Below are positions 1-7,875 of a stretch of 34,177 bases of DNA, one piece after another. The DNA lies in the IMG/VR virus record IMGVR_UViG_3300010210_000044, positions 1 through 34,177 of that record. One strand, written 5' to 3'. Within the stretch, counting starts at the first letter, position 1; each line of letters starts with the position of its first letter. Below the pieces are notes generated by a model. It worked only from the letters and a program-made list of their open reading frames with translations, had not been told where the DNA came from and searched no databases. Source of the stretch: a virus. Both the position numbers and the translations under genes were made by a program.

Positions 1-879
1 CGCCCATGGGTATGTCTGGTACGGCCCGTTACCGAATAAATAAAAGCTGATCTCGTTGTAGTAAAAACCAATTGCTGAGGTGGGTTGCCCGCCCCCTGGC
101 GCTGTCGGCAGGGCAATGCAAAACATAGGGTAAGCGCCCGCAATGTATTCGGCCTCGAAATAGTAGGGGCCGATATCAGCACCCGGGGCGGGGGCTTGCC
201 CCTTAAGCGCTTGTGGCGTGGCCGCTGTGAGATTGCCTTGACTCAGAGTGCCGGCAGACCTCGGCTGTAGCGGCGTTAGCGTCCAGGCGTTGGCCGTGGG
301 CGTGTCGGTGCTTTGCGAGGCCGCCGACAGCCCGGTCGGCGTCCAGTGGTTGGCGTTCCCGCTGGCGTCCAGGCCAGGCGCGGTCGGGTCCGCGAAGTCC
401 AGCCGCCAGTCGTTGGCGGACTGCGGCCCGGCGTAGGCGCGGGGCACCGGCACGCCCTGCGGGCTGATGACAGAGTCGGAGCCCGGCGCCAGATCCGCGC
501 CGGCATAAAACCGCACATCGGCGATATACCCGCCAAGACCGGCACCGATGGCGCCGCCGAAGGACGCGATGCCTCCGGCTACGAGCTGGTGGTTCACCCA
601 CACGCCGCTGGGCGAGGCCTGGATTATCATCCAAGCCGCTGGATCTCGGAAAGCCGCCGCCGATCCATTCAGCGTGTCGTCGGTCGCGAAGGACAGGCCG
701 GCCAGGATTGTGCCAGCGTGCCCCAACGTGGCGCGCTTGAGCCAGCACACCAGCGTGCCGGCGCCTGTCGGGCCGCTCAGGAAGCCGGAGCCATCCGACG
801 GCAGCAGGCACGACGTCGAAACCTCGGCGCCGGGGTCACCGCACCCGCCGGCAGGCGGAACTGTCAAGAAAGGGATCAT
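1..879 (-). CDS. Tail fibre / receptor-binding protein with LamG-like and SPRY-like regions, 3' end outside window
   Basis: An open frame of 293 codons starts with ATG at 879, one base after the TGA of the upstream fibre gene, and runs off the left edge without a stop, so the protein is partial. The middle holds the pattern LDASGNANHW followed by TPTANAWTLTP, typical of phage concanavalin-like/SPRY tail proteins (Gly-Asp-x-Ser-Gly-Asn then Asp-Thr-Pro-Thr-x-Asn). The visible end (YYFEAEYIAGAYPMFCIAL, then SAIGFYYNEISFYLFGNG) looks like a SPRY beta-sandwich strand set. Being last in the baseplate-fibre order, it probably binds the host surface. The family is inferred from motif resemblance; the start is well supported by the overlap. 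Confidence 0.75.
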   Translation of the reverse strand, partial: MIPFLTVPPAGGCGDPGAEVSTSCLLPSDGSGFLSGPTGAGTLVCWLKRATLGHAGTILAGLSFATDDTLNGSAAAFRDPAAWMIIQASPSGVWVNHQLVAGGIASFGGAIGAGLGGYIADVRFYAGADLAPGSDSVISPQGVPVPRAYAGPQSANDWRLDFADPTAPGLDASGNANHWTPTGLSAASQSTDTPTANAWTLTPLQPRSAGTLSQGNLTAATPQALKGQAPAPGADIGPYYFEAEYIAGAYPMFCIALPTAPGGGQPTSAIGFYYNEISFYLFGNGPYQTYPWA

Positions 880-880
880 C

Positions 881-1858
881 TCAGGCGGCCCCCCGTTGGG
901 TGATGGCCACGTCCACAACCCCCGAGCCGTCCAGCGTCAGATAGAGGATATTCACGCCGCCCGGCTCGAGGTCCCAGGCGCCGCGTGTGACGCGATAGCC
1001 GGCGGCAAGGGTCAGGACGTGCCCACCCGTGGTGTTTTGAGTGGCGGCGATCATCATCATGCCGGCCCGGTCGGCAGCGTTGGCCGGCGCCGCAAGCGTC
1101 AGGGCCTCGGTCACGTCCAGCGTGAACACGTTGCCGGCGTCCAGATCGGGCGTGATCGTGCCCGATGCGGGCACGAGCGGTACCGCCGTGGTTGCAAATC
1201 CGACCGTCAGAGTGTCGGCGACGTCACGGCGCAGATAGCCGCCGTCGGCCAGATACGCGGCCAGGGCGGTTGCGAAATCCTGCCCGTTGAACGCGGTGGA
1301 GAAGGCGCTCATCACCTTGGCGGTGATGGCGGCGGTAAGCTGGGTGTTGTCGCCGTCGTTCCAGGTCTGGCCGCTGTCCTCGACCGCGTGCACCAGCTTG
1401 GCCTCGACTTGTGCGAGGTCGAGGGAGAGCGCAGCCTGCCCCGCGTCGCCGTCAAAGGTTACGGTGATGGCGTTTGCCGGAAGGCTGGTCCAGCCCAGCA
1501 GAAACTTGAAGAACCAGGGGGCGAGTTCGCCCCGCCACCCAAGGTTTTTTTCGGGGTCCGACCAAAGGGCAAGGAGCGTGCCGTCGGCCAAGAAAAACCC
1601 AACCTCACGGATCCAGAACTCCGGCGCGCCCTCTGGCACCATGGCCTCGACCAGCACCTCGTGAGGGCCGGTCGTGCCGCCGGCGGAGACGGACACGCGC
1701 GCACGCTCGGACTGAAGCGCCGTGGCGGAGGCTCCCGGGGCATAGCCACTGTCTCCAATCGCAATCTCGGCGATCTCGGCGGCCAGTCCGGCGCCGGTGG
1801 CAGACGCTACGGCGGCGAGGCCAGCATCGGTAAACAAGGGCGTAATGGTGGTCGTCAC
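881..1858 (-). CDS. Phage tail-collar fibre protein (P2 gpH-like N-terminus)
   Basis: 325 residues. The N-terminal 150 residues, from MTTTITPLFTDAGLAAVASA through IAIGDSGYAP, VEAMVPEGAPEFWIREVGFF and LADGTLLALWSDPEKNLG, match the tail-collar fibre N-terminal domain (DUF3751 type) that attaches P2-like fibres to the baseplate. The C-terminal half is a Thr/Ala/Gly-rich beta-structured stretch ending in ITQRGAA. The ATG lies 3 bases after the stop of gene I, so the two are translationally linked. P2 gpH is about twice as long, so the host-binding tip probably resides in the next protein (1-879). The fibre assignment is firm; the tip function is inferred. Confidence 0.88.
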   Translation of the reverse strand: MTTTITPLFTDAGLAAVASATGAGLAAEIAEIAIGDSGYAPGASATALQSERARVSVSAGGTTGPHEVLVEAMVPEGAPEFWIREVGFFLADGTLLALWSDPEKNLGWRGELAPWFFKFLLGWTSLPANAITVTFDGDAGQAALSLDLAQVEAKLVHAVEDSGQTWNDGDNTQLTAAITAKVMSAFSTAFNGQDFATALAAYLADGGYLRRDVADTLTVGFATTAVPLVPASGTITPDLDAGNVFTLDVTEALTLAAPANAADRAGMMMIAATQNTTGGHVLTLAAGYRVTRGAWDLEPGGVNILYLTLDGSGVVDVAITQRGAA

Positions 1859-1861
1859 GGC

Positions 1862-2680
1862 CTAGGCCTCCCTCAGTCTGATCACGGCGCGCGGCGCCGC
1901 GTGGGTGGATGCCGCCAGCCCGAGCGAGGCGATGGCGGTATCGCGCGTGCGGCCTCGGGCGCGCGTCCAGGACCGGGGGGCGCCATGGACCGGCGCGGCC
2001 AGCCCCAACAAGGCGACAGCGGTATCGCGCAGGCGCCCGACGCCCGACGCGGACAGGCGCGCCGCGCTCAAGGTGGCGCCGGCCAGCGTTAGGCCCGCAG
2101 CGCCGGCCCAGGACATCGCGCCCGTACCAGAGGCGACCAGCCGCGATCCGGCAGTCGCGGATGAGGCCAGACCGAGGCCGGCCCCAAAGGAGCCCCCCAT
2201 GCGGATCGCCGGATGACTGCGCACATTTTTGGCGCGCCACACGGTGTCTATGATTTGGCTCTGGCCGGTGGCGTCGAGCGCCAGGGCGGCGGCGTAGGGC
2301 TGCGCAAACGTGGTGAGCGCAAACGTGTAGGGCGCGGCTGGCGGCAATTGGTTGAACCACTCGACCAGCTCGGCCTCGGCGCCGAGTGCGGCAAGGGCGC
2401 GTTTGACGGCGCCGACCGTGCCCTTGACGCTGTGCACCGCGTAGCTGTCCGCGATCACGCGGCGGCGGGTCTCTTCGGGCCAGTCGTCATCCCAGACGTC
2501 CACGCTGCACGCCCCCGCCAGCCAGGGCAGCAGCGGGGCCGGACACCGCCACGGGTCCCAGAGCCCCAACATGGGCGCGAAATCCACGGCCTGGATGCGC
2601 GCGCCCGTTGCTGTATCGGCGGCGCGCTCCAGGTCGGTCGCGTTCGGCGGCAGCAAACCGGGGACGCTGTCATCAGACAT
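1862..2680 (-). CDS. I: Phage tail protein I (baseplate wedge), with repeat-bearing C-terminal extension
   Basis: 272 residues with the start chosen at MSDDSVPGLL, which overlaps the end of gene J by 8 bases. A longer reading to 2737 would overlap J much further. Residues 1-150 carry the gpI signature: LLPPNATDLERA, then WDPWRCPAPLLPWLAGACSVD, VWDDDWPEETRR and SVKGTVGAVKRAL. Gene I protein sits at the baseplate edge and links J to the fibre. The last 100 residues are Ala/Gly/Arg-rich and hold two copies of a unit (RDTAVALLGLAAPVHGAPR and RDTAIASLGLAASTHAAPR) that is not part of the usual family. The extension is probably a fibre-docking or spacer segment, which is inference. Confidence 0.9.
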   Translation of the reverse strand: MSDDSVPGLLPPNATDLERAADTATGARIQAVDFAPMLGLWDPWRCPAPLLPWLAGACSVDVWDDDWPEETRRRVIADSYAVHSVKGTVGAVKRALAALGAEAELVEWFNQLPPAAPYTFALTTFAQPYAAALALDATGQSQIIDTVWRAKNVRSHPAIRMGGSFGAGLGLASSATAGSRLVASGTGAMSWAGAAGLTLAGATLSAARLSASGVGRLRDTAVALLGLAAPVHGAPRSWTRARGRTRDTAIASLGLAASTHAAPRAVIRLREA

Positions 2681-3758
2681 CGCGGCCTCCCACGGTGAGG
2701 GTTGCGCCGGTGCAGAAGGCGGCTTCGGTCGGGCCAATCTCGATATCCGCCGCCGGGCTGGTCAGGTCCACGCGCTGGACGCCGGCTTGATGGAGTGCGG
2801 CAAACAAAGCGCTGCGCGTCACGTCATGCCCCAGGGCGTGCAGACGGGTAACGGTCTCGGCCAACGCGGCCTCGGCGGCGGCGACCACGGGGGCGGACGC
2901 CGGCCCGTCGTACAGCCACAGCGTGGCCGCGACGGTGTAGGGGGTGACCGTCGCGGACTGAACCGTGACCTGATCGGTCAGCGGGCGCACGTCGTCATCG
3001 GCCAGCCGGGCCTCGACCCGCGCCAGCACCGACGCGCGCTTATAGGTAACGGTGAGGGGCGCATCGGCGGGGATCGCGCCCCCTGGCAGACGGGTGATCG
3101 TCGCGGTCTCGGGGTCCCAGCGGTAATCGGTATCCAAGATCGCGCCGGTCACCACCAGATCGGTGATTGCGGTGCCGTCCAGGGGGACCGTGTCGCCGGT
3201 TAGCGTGACGGCCCGATCGGTGACGACCTCGCGCGCGGTGACCGATCCGTCCCCCTCATGGCCCAGGATGGTCACGACCACATCGCCGGGGGTTGGCGAG
3301 TGCACGGCCACATCCCGCACGCGGCCATCAGCCTCGCGCGCATGGAACTGATAGGCGCCGATGGGGCCGGCGGTGCTCAGGCCCTCCCAAGCGAGCTGGG
3401 CGCGGGCGCGCAAGGCCGCGTCGGTTTCCATGACGGCGTCGGCGGCGTCGGTGGCCTCGGTGACCGTCAGGCGCTGCACGTTCACCAGCGCGGCCAGATG
3501 GTCCAGCGTGGCGCCGCTGGCATAGGCCAACATCAGGCCGCGCGCGCCGTCGTTCCATTCGGCCATCTTCAGGGCGATACGATAGGCCACCGCCTCCATC
3601 AGCTTCATGATCGGATCGCTTTCCAGGATCGCGGAATAGTCCGGATAGCGGGCCTGAAACGTCGCCAGCACCGCCGACAGCTCGGCCTCGTAATCCAGCA
3701 CCTGGAGCACGTCCGGGGACGGCAGGTTGGACAAGTTGATGGCTGTGAATCCGGTCAT
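2673..3758 (-). CDS. J: Baseplate assembly protein J (gp47/JayE family)
   Basis: 361 residues, somewhat longer than P2 gpJ. The N-terminus MTGFTAINLSNLPSPDVLQ, then LDYEAELSAVLATFQARYPDY, SDPIMKLMEAVAYRIALKMAEWNDGARGLMLAYASGATLDHLAAL is the classic J signature. A central beta-rich region includes VTILGHEGDGSVTAREV. The protein forms the wedge of the contractile baseplate and contacts gp25/W and I. The start overlaps the stop of the gp25-like gene by ATGA, and the 3' end overlaps gene I by 8 bases, so this is a tightly coupled baseplate operon. Nothing suggests damage. Confidence 0.93.
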   Translation of the reverse strand: MTGFTAINLSNLPSPDVLQVLDYEAELSAVLATFQARYPDYSAILESDPIMKLMEAVAYRIALKMAEWNDGARGLMLAYASGATLDHLAALVNVQRLTVTEATDAADAVMETDAALRARAQLAWEGLSTAGPIGAYQFHAREADGRVRDVAVHSPTPGDVVVTILGHEGDGSVTAREVVTDRAVTLTGDTVPLDGTAITDLVVTGAILDTDYRWDPETATITRLPGGAIPADAPLTVTYKRASVLARVEARLADDDVRPLTDQVTVQSATVTPYTVAATLWLYDGPASAPVVAAAEAALAETVTRLHALGHDVTRSALFAALHQAGVQRVDLTSPAADIEIGPTEAAFCTGATLTVGGRDV

Positions 3759-4138
3759 GCCGTCACCTCGTAGCGTGCGGCCTCGAACACCGAGACGTCC
3801 CCCAGGTGGCCGCGCGGGTAGTACAGCCCGACCAACTCCAGCACCAGCCGGCCATCGGGGCCGGCGGACCGGGGCCGGATGGCCGCAAGATCAAAGCGCG
3901 GCTCGCCATACTCTCGGCCATTGATCCGACGCGGGGTGATGGCCTTGGCAACGGTGACGAACACACTCAACAGCGCGTCGGGCGTCATTGGGATATCCAA
4001 CAGGCTGGCCACGTCGGCCCCATAGCGGCGCCGCTCCACGCGCTCGCCAATGGCCGTGGTCAGGATGTCGCCCAGCGATTGCTGGACGTGCGCCCAGCCC
4101 TCCAGCCGCTTGCCCGTGGCGCGATCCATGCCGGCCAT
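3755..4138 (-). CDS. W: Baseplate protein W, GPW/gp25 family
   Basis: 127 residues. The middle and C-terminus show the gp25 pattern: QSLGDILTTAIGERVERRRYGADVASLLDIPM, then ITPRRINGREYGEPRFDLAAI, including the family's hallmark RRxYG(A/S) turn. In phage T4 gp25 and P2 gpW this protein joins the baseplate hub to the sheath and starts sheath polymerisation; it also occurs in type VI secretion systems. The start is 3 bases after the upstream stop and the end overlaps gene J by ATGA. Its presence implies a contractile sheath, whose genes must lie to the left of this window. Confidence 0.93.
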   Translation of the reverse strand: MAGMDRATGKRLEGWAHVQQSLGDILTTAIGERVERRRYGADVASLLDIPMTPDALLSVFVTVAKAITPRRINGREYGEPRFDLAAIRPRSAGPDGRLVLELVGLYYPRGHLGDVSVFEAARYEVTA

Positions 4139-4141
4139 GGC

Positions 4142-4345
4142 TCAGGCCTCGCCGGTTTTCGCTTTAGGAGCGCGGCGTGATCCGGCATCGACGGCAGGGG
4201 CCGAAGCAACTTGGATTTGGCCCGACCGGACCAGATAGGCGGCCTCTCTTTCGGTCAGGGTCACCGTTTCGCCGATCTGGCGATGGGCGCCGACGCCGTG
4301 GGTGTCGGCCAGCCAGCCGGCGCGGCTGATGGTGTAATCGGGCAT
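4142..4345 (-). CDS. Small phage protein of unknown function between PAAR and W
   Basis: 67 residues, beginning MPDYTISRAGWLADTHGVGAH and continuing IGETVTLTEREAAYLVRSGQI, with a Lys/Arg/Ala-rich tail. Short proteins with a [YF]xVxRAG[YW]L...G[ED]xVxLTxxxAxYLxxxGxI pattern are common in Mu-like and P2-like tail or head-tail operons, but I know no assigned role. The LTEREAAYLVRSGQI part is probably a small helix-turn fold found at protein interfaces. The start is 3 bases from the PAAR stop, so the gene is expressed with the baseplate genes. It could be an assembly factor or a minor structural protein. Confidence 0.75.
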   Translation of the reverse strand: MPDYTISRAGWLADTHGVGAHRQIGETVTLTEREAAYLVRSGQIQVASAPAVDAGSRRAPKAKTGEA

Positions 4346-4348
4346 GGG

Positions 4349-4645
4349 TCAGTCTCCGTTGAGGAACACGGCCGGGCTGCCGGTGGCGTTTGAGGAACCG
4401 CAGGCGATGGAATCACCCACCCGAGCCCAGGCGCGGCCATTGACGAACACGGTCGGCGATCCGCTGGCCTGGGTGCTGGCGTGGGTTTCGGGGATCGCCG
4501 GGCAGGTGTGGGGCTGCCACGGGTCGCCCACCCGGTGGGCACCGAGGCCATTGGCGAAGACGGTGAGCGATGCGCCGGCATTGGCGCGCCGCGGCCAACA
4601 GCCGTGACCGGTGCATCTGTCTGTGAGGCGGACGGCGGCGGGCAT
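4349..4645 (-). CDS. PAAR-repeat tail-spike tip protein
   Basis: 98 residues starting MPAAVRLTDRCTGHGCWP, with AGGA about 9 bases upstream of ATG 4645; a longer upstream reading would overlap gene V and is rejected. The sequence holds repeated PAAR-type turns: SLTVFANGLGAHRVGD, SPTVFVNGRAWARVGDSIACGSSN and SPAVFLNGD, with Cys and His residues (CTGHGC, HTCPA) suited to metal binding at a cone tip. PAAR proteins cap the membrane-piercing spike of contractile tails and T6SS. Placed directly after gene V (the spike), it is the expected tip of the V trimer. Family recognition is strong. Confidence 0.88.
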   Translation of the reverse strand: MPAAVRLTDRCTGHGCWPRRANAGASLTVFANGLGAHRVGDPWQPHTCPAIPETHASTQASGSPTVFVNGRAWARVGDSIACGSSNATGSPAVFLNGD

Positions 4646-4656
4646 GGCGGCTGGTC

Positions 4657-5151
4657 CTATGGGTTCAGGTCGATGCGATCGGCCTGTAGCTCCAGATGAT
4701 CGGGCGTCATGACGACGTGCGATGTTGCGCCCACACGCAGGGTTGCCTTGTCCGGCTCCAAGATCAGTTCGGTCTCTCCGACGCGCAGCACGATCTTGTG
4801 CGCGGCCTGGATGAAGCGTTCGCCGCCCCGGTCGTGGGGGGCTGGGTTGGCGTCTGACCAGCCGCCGGGGGTGATCAAGCCTTGCGCGGGGTCTCCGGTC
4901 GGGCTGACCACCGTCACGCGCTCGCCAACGGTGGGCGGGTCCCAGTCCTTGATGTCGCCGGCCCTTTGAACCCACGGGATGTCGCGGGATGGCAGGCCGT
5001 CCATGTCCACGGTGGCGACGCCGCGCGCATAGTCCACGCCGGTGATACGGCCCTCGCGCACAAGGTTCCTCACCCGGCGATCAAGGCTTTCGATGGCCGC
5101 TTCCAGCTCGGCGAAGCGCCGCGATACGGCGCGGAAATAGGCGTCGCTCAT
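4657..5151 (-). CDS. V: Baseplate spike protein V
   Basis: 164 residues. The N-terminal helix (ELEAAIESLDRRVRNLVREG) is followed by the OB-fold signature RITGVDYARGVATVDMDGLPS, then DIPWVQRAGDIKDWDPPTVGERV and SPTGDPAQGLITPG, and a C-terminal repeating beta region (IVLRVGETELILEPDKATLRV, HLELQADRIDLNP) expected to form the triple-stranded spike. This is P2 gpV architecture. The ATG overlaps the stop of the preceding unknown gene (ATGA), and the PAAR tip gene follows 11 bases downstream. Confidence 0.92.
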   Translation of the reverse strand: MSDAYFRAVSRRFAELEAAIESLDRRVRNLVREGRITGVDYARGVATVDMDGLPSRDIPWVQRAGDIKDWDPPTVGERVTVVSPTGDPAQGLITPGGWSDANPAPHDRGGERFIQAAHKIVLRVGETELILEPDKATLRVGATSHVVMTPDHLELQADRIDLNP

Positions 5152-5855
5152 GAATCCGTGACCACCGTTTCAAGGGAGTCTGCGACCGTCTGCGGGTCGT
5201 CCATCTCGTGCCCCAGGGCGGCGCCGGCGTCGTGTTCCCAGTGCGTCGGCGCGGGGGGCGTCTCGTCTTCGATTTCCGCCCGCAGCACGGCGGCCAGCGG
5301 CGCGGTTTCGGGCGTGGCCTCCAGTCTCGCCAGCAGCTCCGCCCAGATGCCGGAGGCCGCGCCCCCAGGCCGAGGGTCCGCCAGCGCGCGCACCTGGAGT
5401 TCAATCTGTCGGCCCGCGAACCGCAGACCCTGGTCGGTCGAGGCGCCGCGCACGGTGCGGACGGTGAGGACCTCCGTGACCAGAGCGCGCCATAGCCGCG
5501 ACCACGGGTCGGTCGGGTCCATCAACGCCCGCCGGATTTGACGATCCAGCAGGTCTAGAGTGCTCTCCATGCCGGCATCGGTGGCCGGGATCACCCAATC
5601 GCCACCGGGTTGCATCTGCGCCGTCACGGCACTTTCGATCACCAGCGAGAACGACGGCAGGCCGGACAACAGGTCGCCGTTGCGCGGGCTGGTCTCGCCG
5701 TCGTCGGTGTAGACCGACAGGAACGGTCGGCGCTCATCGCGCGCCGCCACGTCAATGGGCGGGATGGCGGAATCACGCACGGCGTCCCCCGCCCAGGTGC
5801 GACCGCGCAGGGCGGCCACCGTGACGATGCGCAGCGCCAGACGAGACAGGCTCAT
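5148..5855 (-). CDS. Phage protein, candidate tail terminator or neck protein
   Basis: 235 residues. The N-terminus SLSRLALRIVTVAALRGRTWAG, then DERRPFLSVYTDDGE and FSLVIESAV, with later DQGLRFAGRQIELQVRALADPRPGG, has the beta/alpha pattern of tail-completion proteins (a gpU-like or DUF3168-like fold: short strand, YTDD, variable loop, then ARQIELTV strand). Its position between the head-tail connector genes and baseplate gene V fits a tail terminator. Family identity is uncertain; the Asp/Glu-rich C-terminus is unassigned. It starts 3 bases after the previous gene and ends with an ATGA overlap to V. Confidence 0.65.
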   Translation of the reverse strand: MSLSRLALRIVTVAALRGRTWAGDAVRDSAIPPIDVAARDERRPFLSVYTDDGETSPRNGDLLSGLPSFSLVIESAVTAQMQPGGDWVIPATDAGMESTLDLLDRQIRRALMDPTDPWSRLWRALVTEVLTVRTVRGASTDQGLRFAGRQIELQVRALADPRPGGAASGIWAELLARLEATPETAPLAAVLRAEIEDETPPAPTHWEHDAGAALGHEMDDPQTVADSLETVVTDS

Positions 5856-5858
5856 GGA

Positions 5859-6248
5859 TTAGCGCGCCCCCAGGCGCAGAACGATGCGGTTGCGGTGGCC
5901 CCGGTCGATGCGGAGCACTTCGAAAGATGCGGCGTCCCGATCATCCGCCGTCAGATGGTCGCCGATCTGCACGGTGGCGACCGCCGGCCACGTATCGGGA
6001 TCGACGTGCAATTCGGCCTCGCCAACCGGGATGCTGGCCCGCCAAGAGCGCGCATCGCCGCCGCCCAGGTTGCTTTGATCGCCCTGGCCAGTGGTCAGGA
6101 CGCCGGCGAGCGGGAAGGACGGACGGGCCAGGTCCGGGCCGGTGGCGAAGTCGCCGGTCACGTGAGGGGTGACCGTGACCGCCTCGCCGAACTGCCCGTC
6201 CACCGCTTGGCGGACTCGTGCCAACCGATCCCGCCAGATCGGCGGCAT
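5859..6248 (-). CDS. Putative head-tail joining protein (gpFII-like position)
   Basis: 129 residues. The N-terminus WRDRLARVRQAVDGQFGEAVTVTPH, middle ARPSFPLAGVLTTGQGDQSNLGGG and end DRDAASFEVLRIDRGHRNRIVLRLGAR have the pattern of small head-tail adaptors: an N-terminal helix, beta strands, and a closing strand pair with VLxIDRG. Order after the major capsid gene supports a lambda FII-like connector role. Overlap with the preceding stop is one base (TGATG). The role is inferred mainly from position and size. Confidence 0.65.
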   Translation of the reverse strand: MPPIWRDRLARVRQAVDGQFGEAVTVTPHVTGDFATGPDLARPSFPLAGVLTTGQGDQSNLGGGDARSWRASIPVGEAELHVDPDTWPAVATVQIGDHLTADDRDAASFEVLRIDRGHRNRIVLRLGAR

Positions 6249-6457
6249 CAGGATTTGGCTTTCGCCGGCTCAGGCTTTGCCGGGGCCGGTTTCGGCGCCA
6301 CCTCGACCGCGAACCGGTCGCGGATCAGATGGCGGCCATAGTCGTCCGGTACCTCCACCGGCTCGTGCGGCCCGACGACCACGGGCGCGGATGTGCCGAG
6401 CACAGCGGCGGGGATCCGCAGGCCGCGCGGGCCGGCCACGGTGATGGTCTTGGTCAT
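6248..6457 (-). CDS. Small head-module protein, FI-like position, unknown function
   Basis: 69 residues, starting MTKTITVAGPRGLRIPAAVLG, with GAAAGG about 8 bases before ATG 6457 deciding this start over an upstream ATG at 6514 that would overlap the capsid gene. The sequence reads VVVGPHEPVEVPDDYGRHLIRDRFAVEV and then a Pro/Ala/Lys tail. Such small proteins, each with a P-x-EPVEVPxxYxxHLIxDRFA-like motif, follow lambda-type capsid genes in many prophages. A packaging or connector accessory role is possible, and no enzymatic feature is seen. Confidence 0.7.
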   Translation of the reverse strand: MTKTITVAGPRGLRIPAAVLGTSAPVVVGPHEPVEVPDDYGRHLIRDRFAVEVAPKPAPAKPEPAKAKS

Positions 6458-6471
6458 GGCGGGGGCCTTTC

Positions 6472-7479
6472 TCAGGTCAGCGTCAGCTTGCGCAGCACGC
6501 CGGGGCGAGTGCACAGCGAGATGGGGTTCATCTGCACTTGAAGGTGCCGGCCCTTCCCGTCAGGGCGCGCCCACTGCTTGGCGTAGAACGGCAGGCCGAC
6601 CGTGTTGACCGTCTCTTCATAGTCCGCCGGAGCGAACCGCGTGATGAACAGGTCGGGCACGCCGCGCGGCACCACGCGGGCTTCGTCGGCGGCGATGTAG
6701 GGCGCGCCGAGGTCGCTGGTCGCCTTGGCGCCGGTGCGGTACCGCTCCCATGTGGCGCCGCCCCACTCGAACGTGTCGGGCACGTCCTGACGCAGGATTT
6801 GCGCGTTGTTGAAGACGAAGGTCTCGCGCACGCTTTTGTGCTGCCACAGGGCCTTGTGGAAGTCGCGCCCGGTGAAGACGTGCAGGCCGTCATACGGTTC
6901 GTCCAACTCGTCTTCCAGGGCATAGACCACGTCCTGCCACAGGCCGGTCGCCAGCGTGGAGTCCACGTCCAATTCCAGCGACACCGCCGCCGGCACGGCC
7001 AAACCGAAACGGCTGTACAGGTCGTGCAGCACGGTGCCCGATTTGCTTGTCACAATGCCCTTGATGGCGCCGACGCGCTGGTGTTCCAGGGTCATGGTGA
7101 GGTCGCGGGCGTGGCGCTGAGCCTTGCGCTCGACCCGTTCGGTCAGCGTTTCCAGGCGGTTCTCGGCGCCAAAGGCCCGGACGTTCTGAACCTCGTCGGC
7201 AAGGATGCTGTCGTCGCGCTGGTAGTGGTCGACGTCGAACGGGATCCGCACGCGGCTTTCATCGCCCACGGTCTCGCCTGGGCCCCCACGCTCCGATGGT
7301 TCCACCAGGGACAGCTTGCCGTCGCGCAGTTCGACGGAGACGGTGGTGGTGGTGACACCATCCTCGTCGAACAGGCCGGTGGCGGAGACCTGACCGGGGC
7401 GGTAGGGCTCCTTGTTGACGGCGACGGTCAGGCTTTCCAGCGTGAAGCCATCGTCAGACCAGATATCAGGGGCGGGCAT
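6472..7479 (-). CDS. E: Major capsid protein (lambda gpE family)
   Basis: 335 residues, close to lambda gpE (341). It shows the family order: an N-terminal FTLESLTVAVNKEPYRPGQV, then RVRIPFDVDHYQRDDSILADEVQNVRAFG, TMTLEHQRVGAIKGIV, GLHVFTGRDFHKALWQHKSVRE, FEWGGATWERYR and a C-terminal YAKQWARPDGKGRHLQVQMNPI. These are HK97-fold capsid features of the Phage_cap_E family. A strong ribosome site (AAGGAGGAG) precedes the ATG by 6 bases, in keeping with high expression. It follows the decoration gene D by 12 bases. Confidence 0.96.
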   Translation of the reverse strand: MPAPDIWSDDGFTLESLTVAVNKEPYRPGQVSATGLFDEDGVTTTTVSVELRDGKLSLVEPSERGGPGETVGDESRVRIPFDVDHYQRDDSILADEVQNVRAFGAENRLETLTERVERKAQRHARDLTMTLEHQRVGAIKGIVTSKSGTVLHDLYSRFGLAVPAAVSLELDVDSTLATGLWQDVVYALEDELDEPYDGLHVFTGRDFHKALWQHKSVRETFVFNNAQILRQDVPDTFEWGGATWERYRTGAKATSDLGAPYIAADEARVVPRGVPDLFITRFAPADYEETVNTVGLPFYAKQWARPDGKGRHLQVQMNPISLCTRPGVLRKLTLT

Positions 7480-7491
7480 GCCGTCTCCTCC

Positions 7492-7875
7492 TTAGCGGGC
7501 GATGATGTGGACGGCAGCAAGCTGGGCGATCTTGGCGCCCTGCTTCGTCGCGTCATCGACGGTGGCGTGGAACAGAAGGGGCTGCGCCTTGATCTCGGCA
7601 AGCCGATGGATCACCACCGCCGTCACATCGGTGTCGGTGGCGTCCACGGGATAGGCCAGGACGGCGGTTGCGGTCTCGGCGCCCTCTTTGCCGCCGGTTT
7701 CAGCATGCGGGCTGGCCACGGCCTTGCCGGACGCGGTGACGATGCCCAGCACGGTGCCGGCGGCCAGACGGCCTTCCCCGGATGCCACGGTGACGGTCTC
7801 GCGCGAAATGGCGCCGTTGCCCTCGCTGAGCAGGAACGCCAGCGGGCGCGGGCCTTCGGTCTTGATGTCGCTCAT
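7492..7875 (-). CDS. D: Head decoration protein (lambda gpD family)
   Basis: 127 residues. PLAFLLSEGNGAISRETVTVASGEGRLAAGTVLG and later VAVLAYPVDATDTDVTAVVIHRLAEI match the lambda gpD fold (beta-tulip), which trimerises on the capsid surface to stabilise the expanded head. The ATG overlaps the end of the protease/scaffold gene (ATGA) and the capsid gene comes next, so the order C-Nu3-D-E is that of lambda. The family motif SxExxxxxSR(E/D) is clear. Confidence 0.95.
   Translation of the reverse strand: MSDIKTEGPRPLAFLLSEGNGAISRETVTVASGEGRLAAGTVLGIVTASGKAVASPHAETGGKEGAETATAVLAYPVDATDTDVTAVVIHRLAEIKAQPLLFHATVDDATKQGAKIAQLAAVHIIAR

Noticed and set aside
203-811. Minus-strand frame of 202 codons inside the partial fibre gene
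   Set aside because: It is the out-of-phase reading of the fibre gene whose LDASGNANHW motif lies in the correct frame.
548-2092. Long plus-strand frame of 514 codons across the fibre genes
   Set aside because: It is opposite to clearly recognisable fibre and gpI genes, has Gly/Arg-rich composition and no domain; such shadow frames are normal at high GC.
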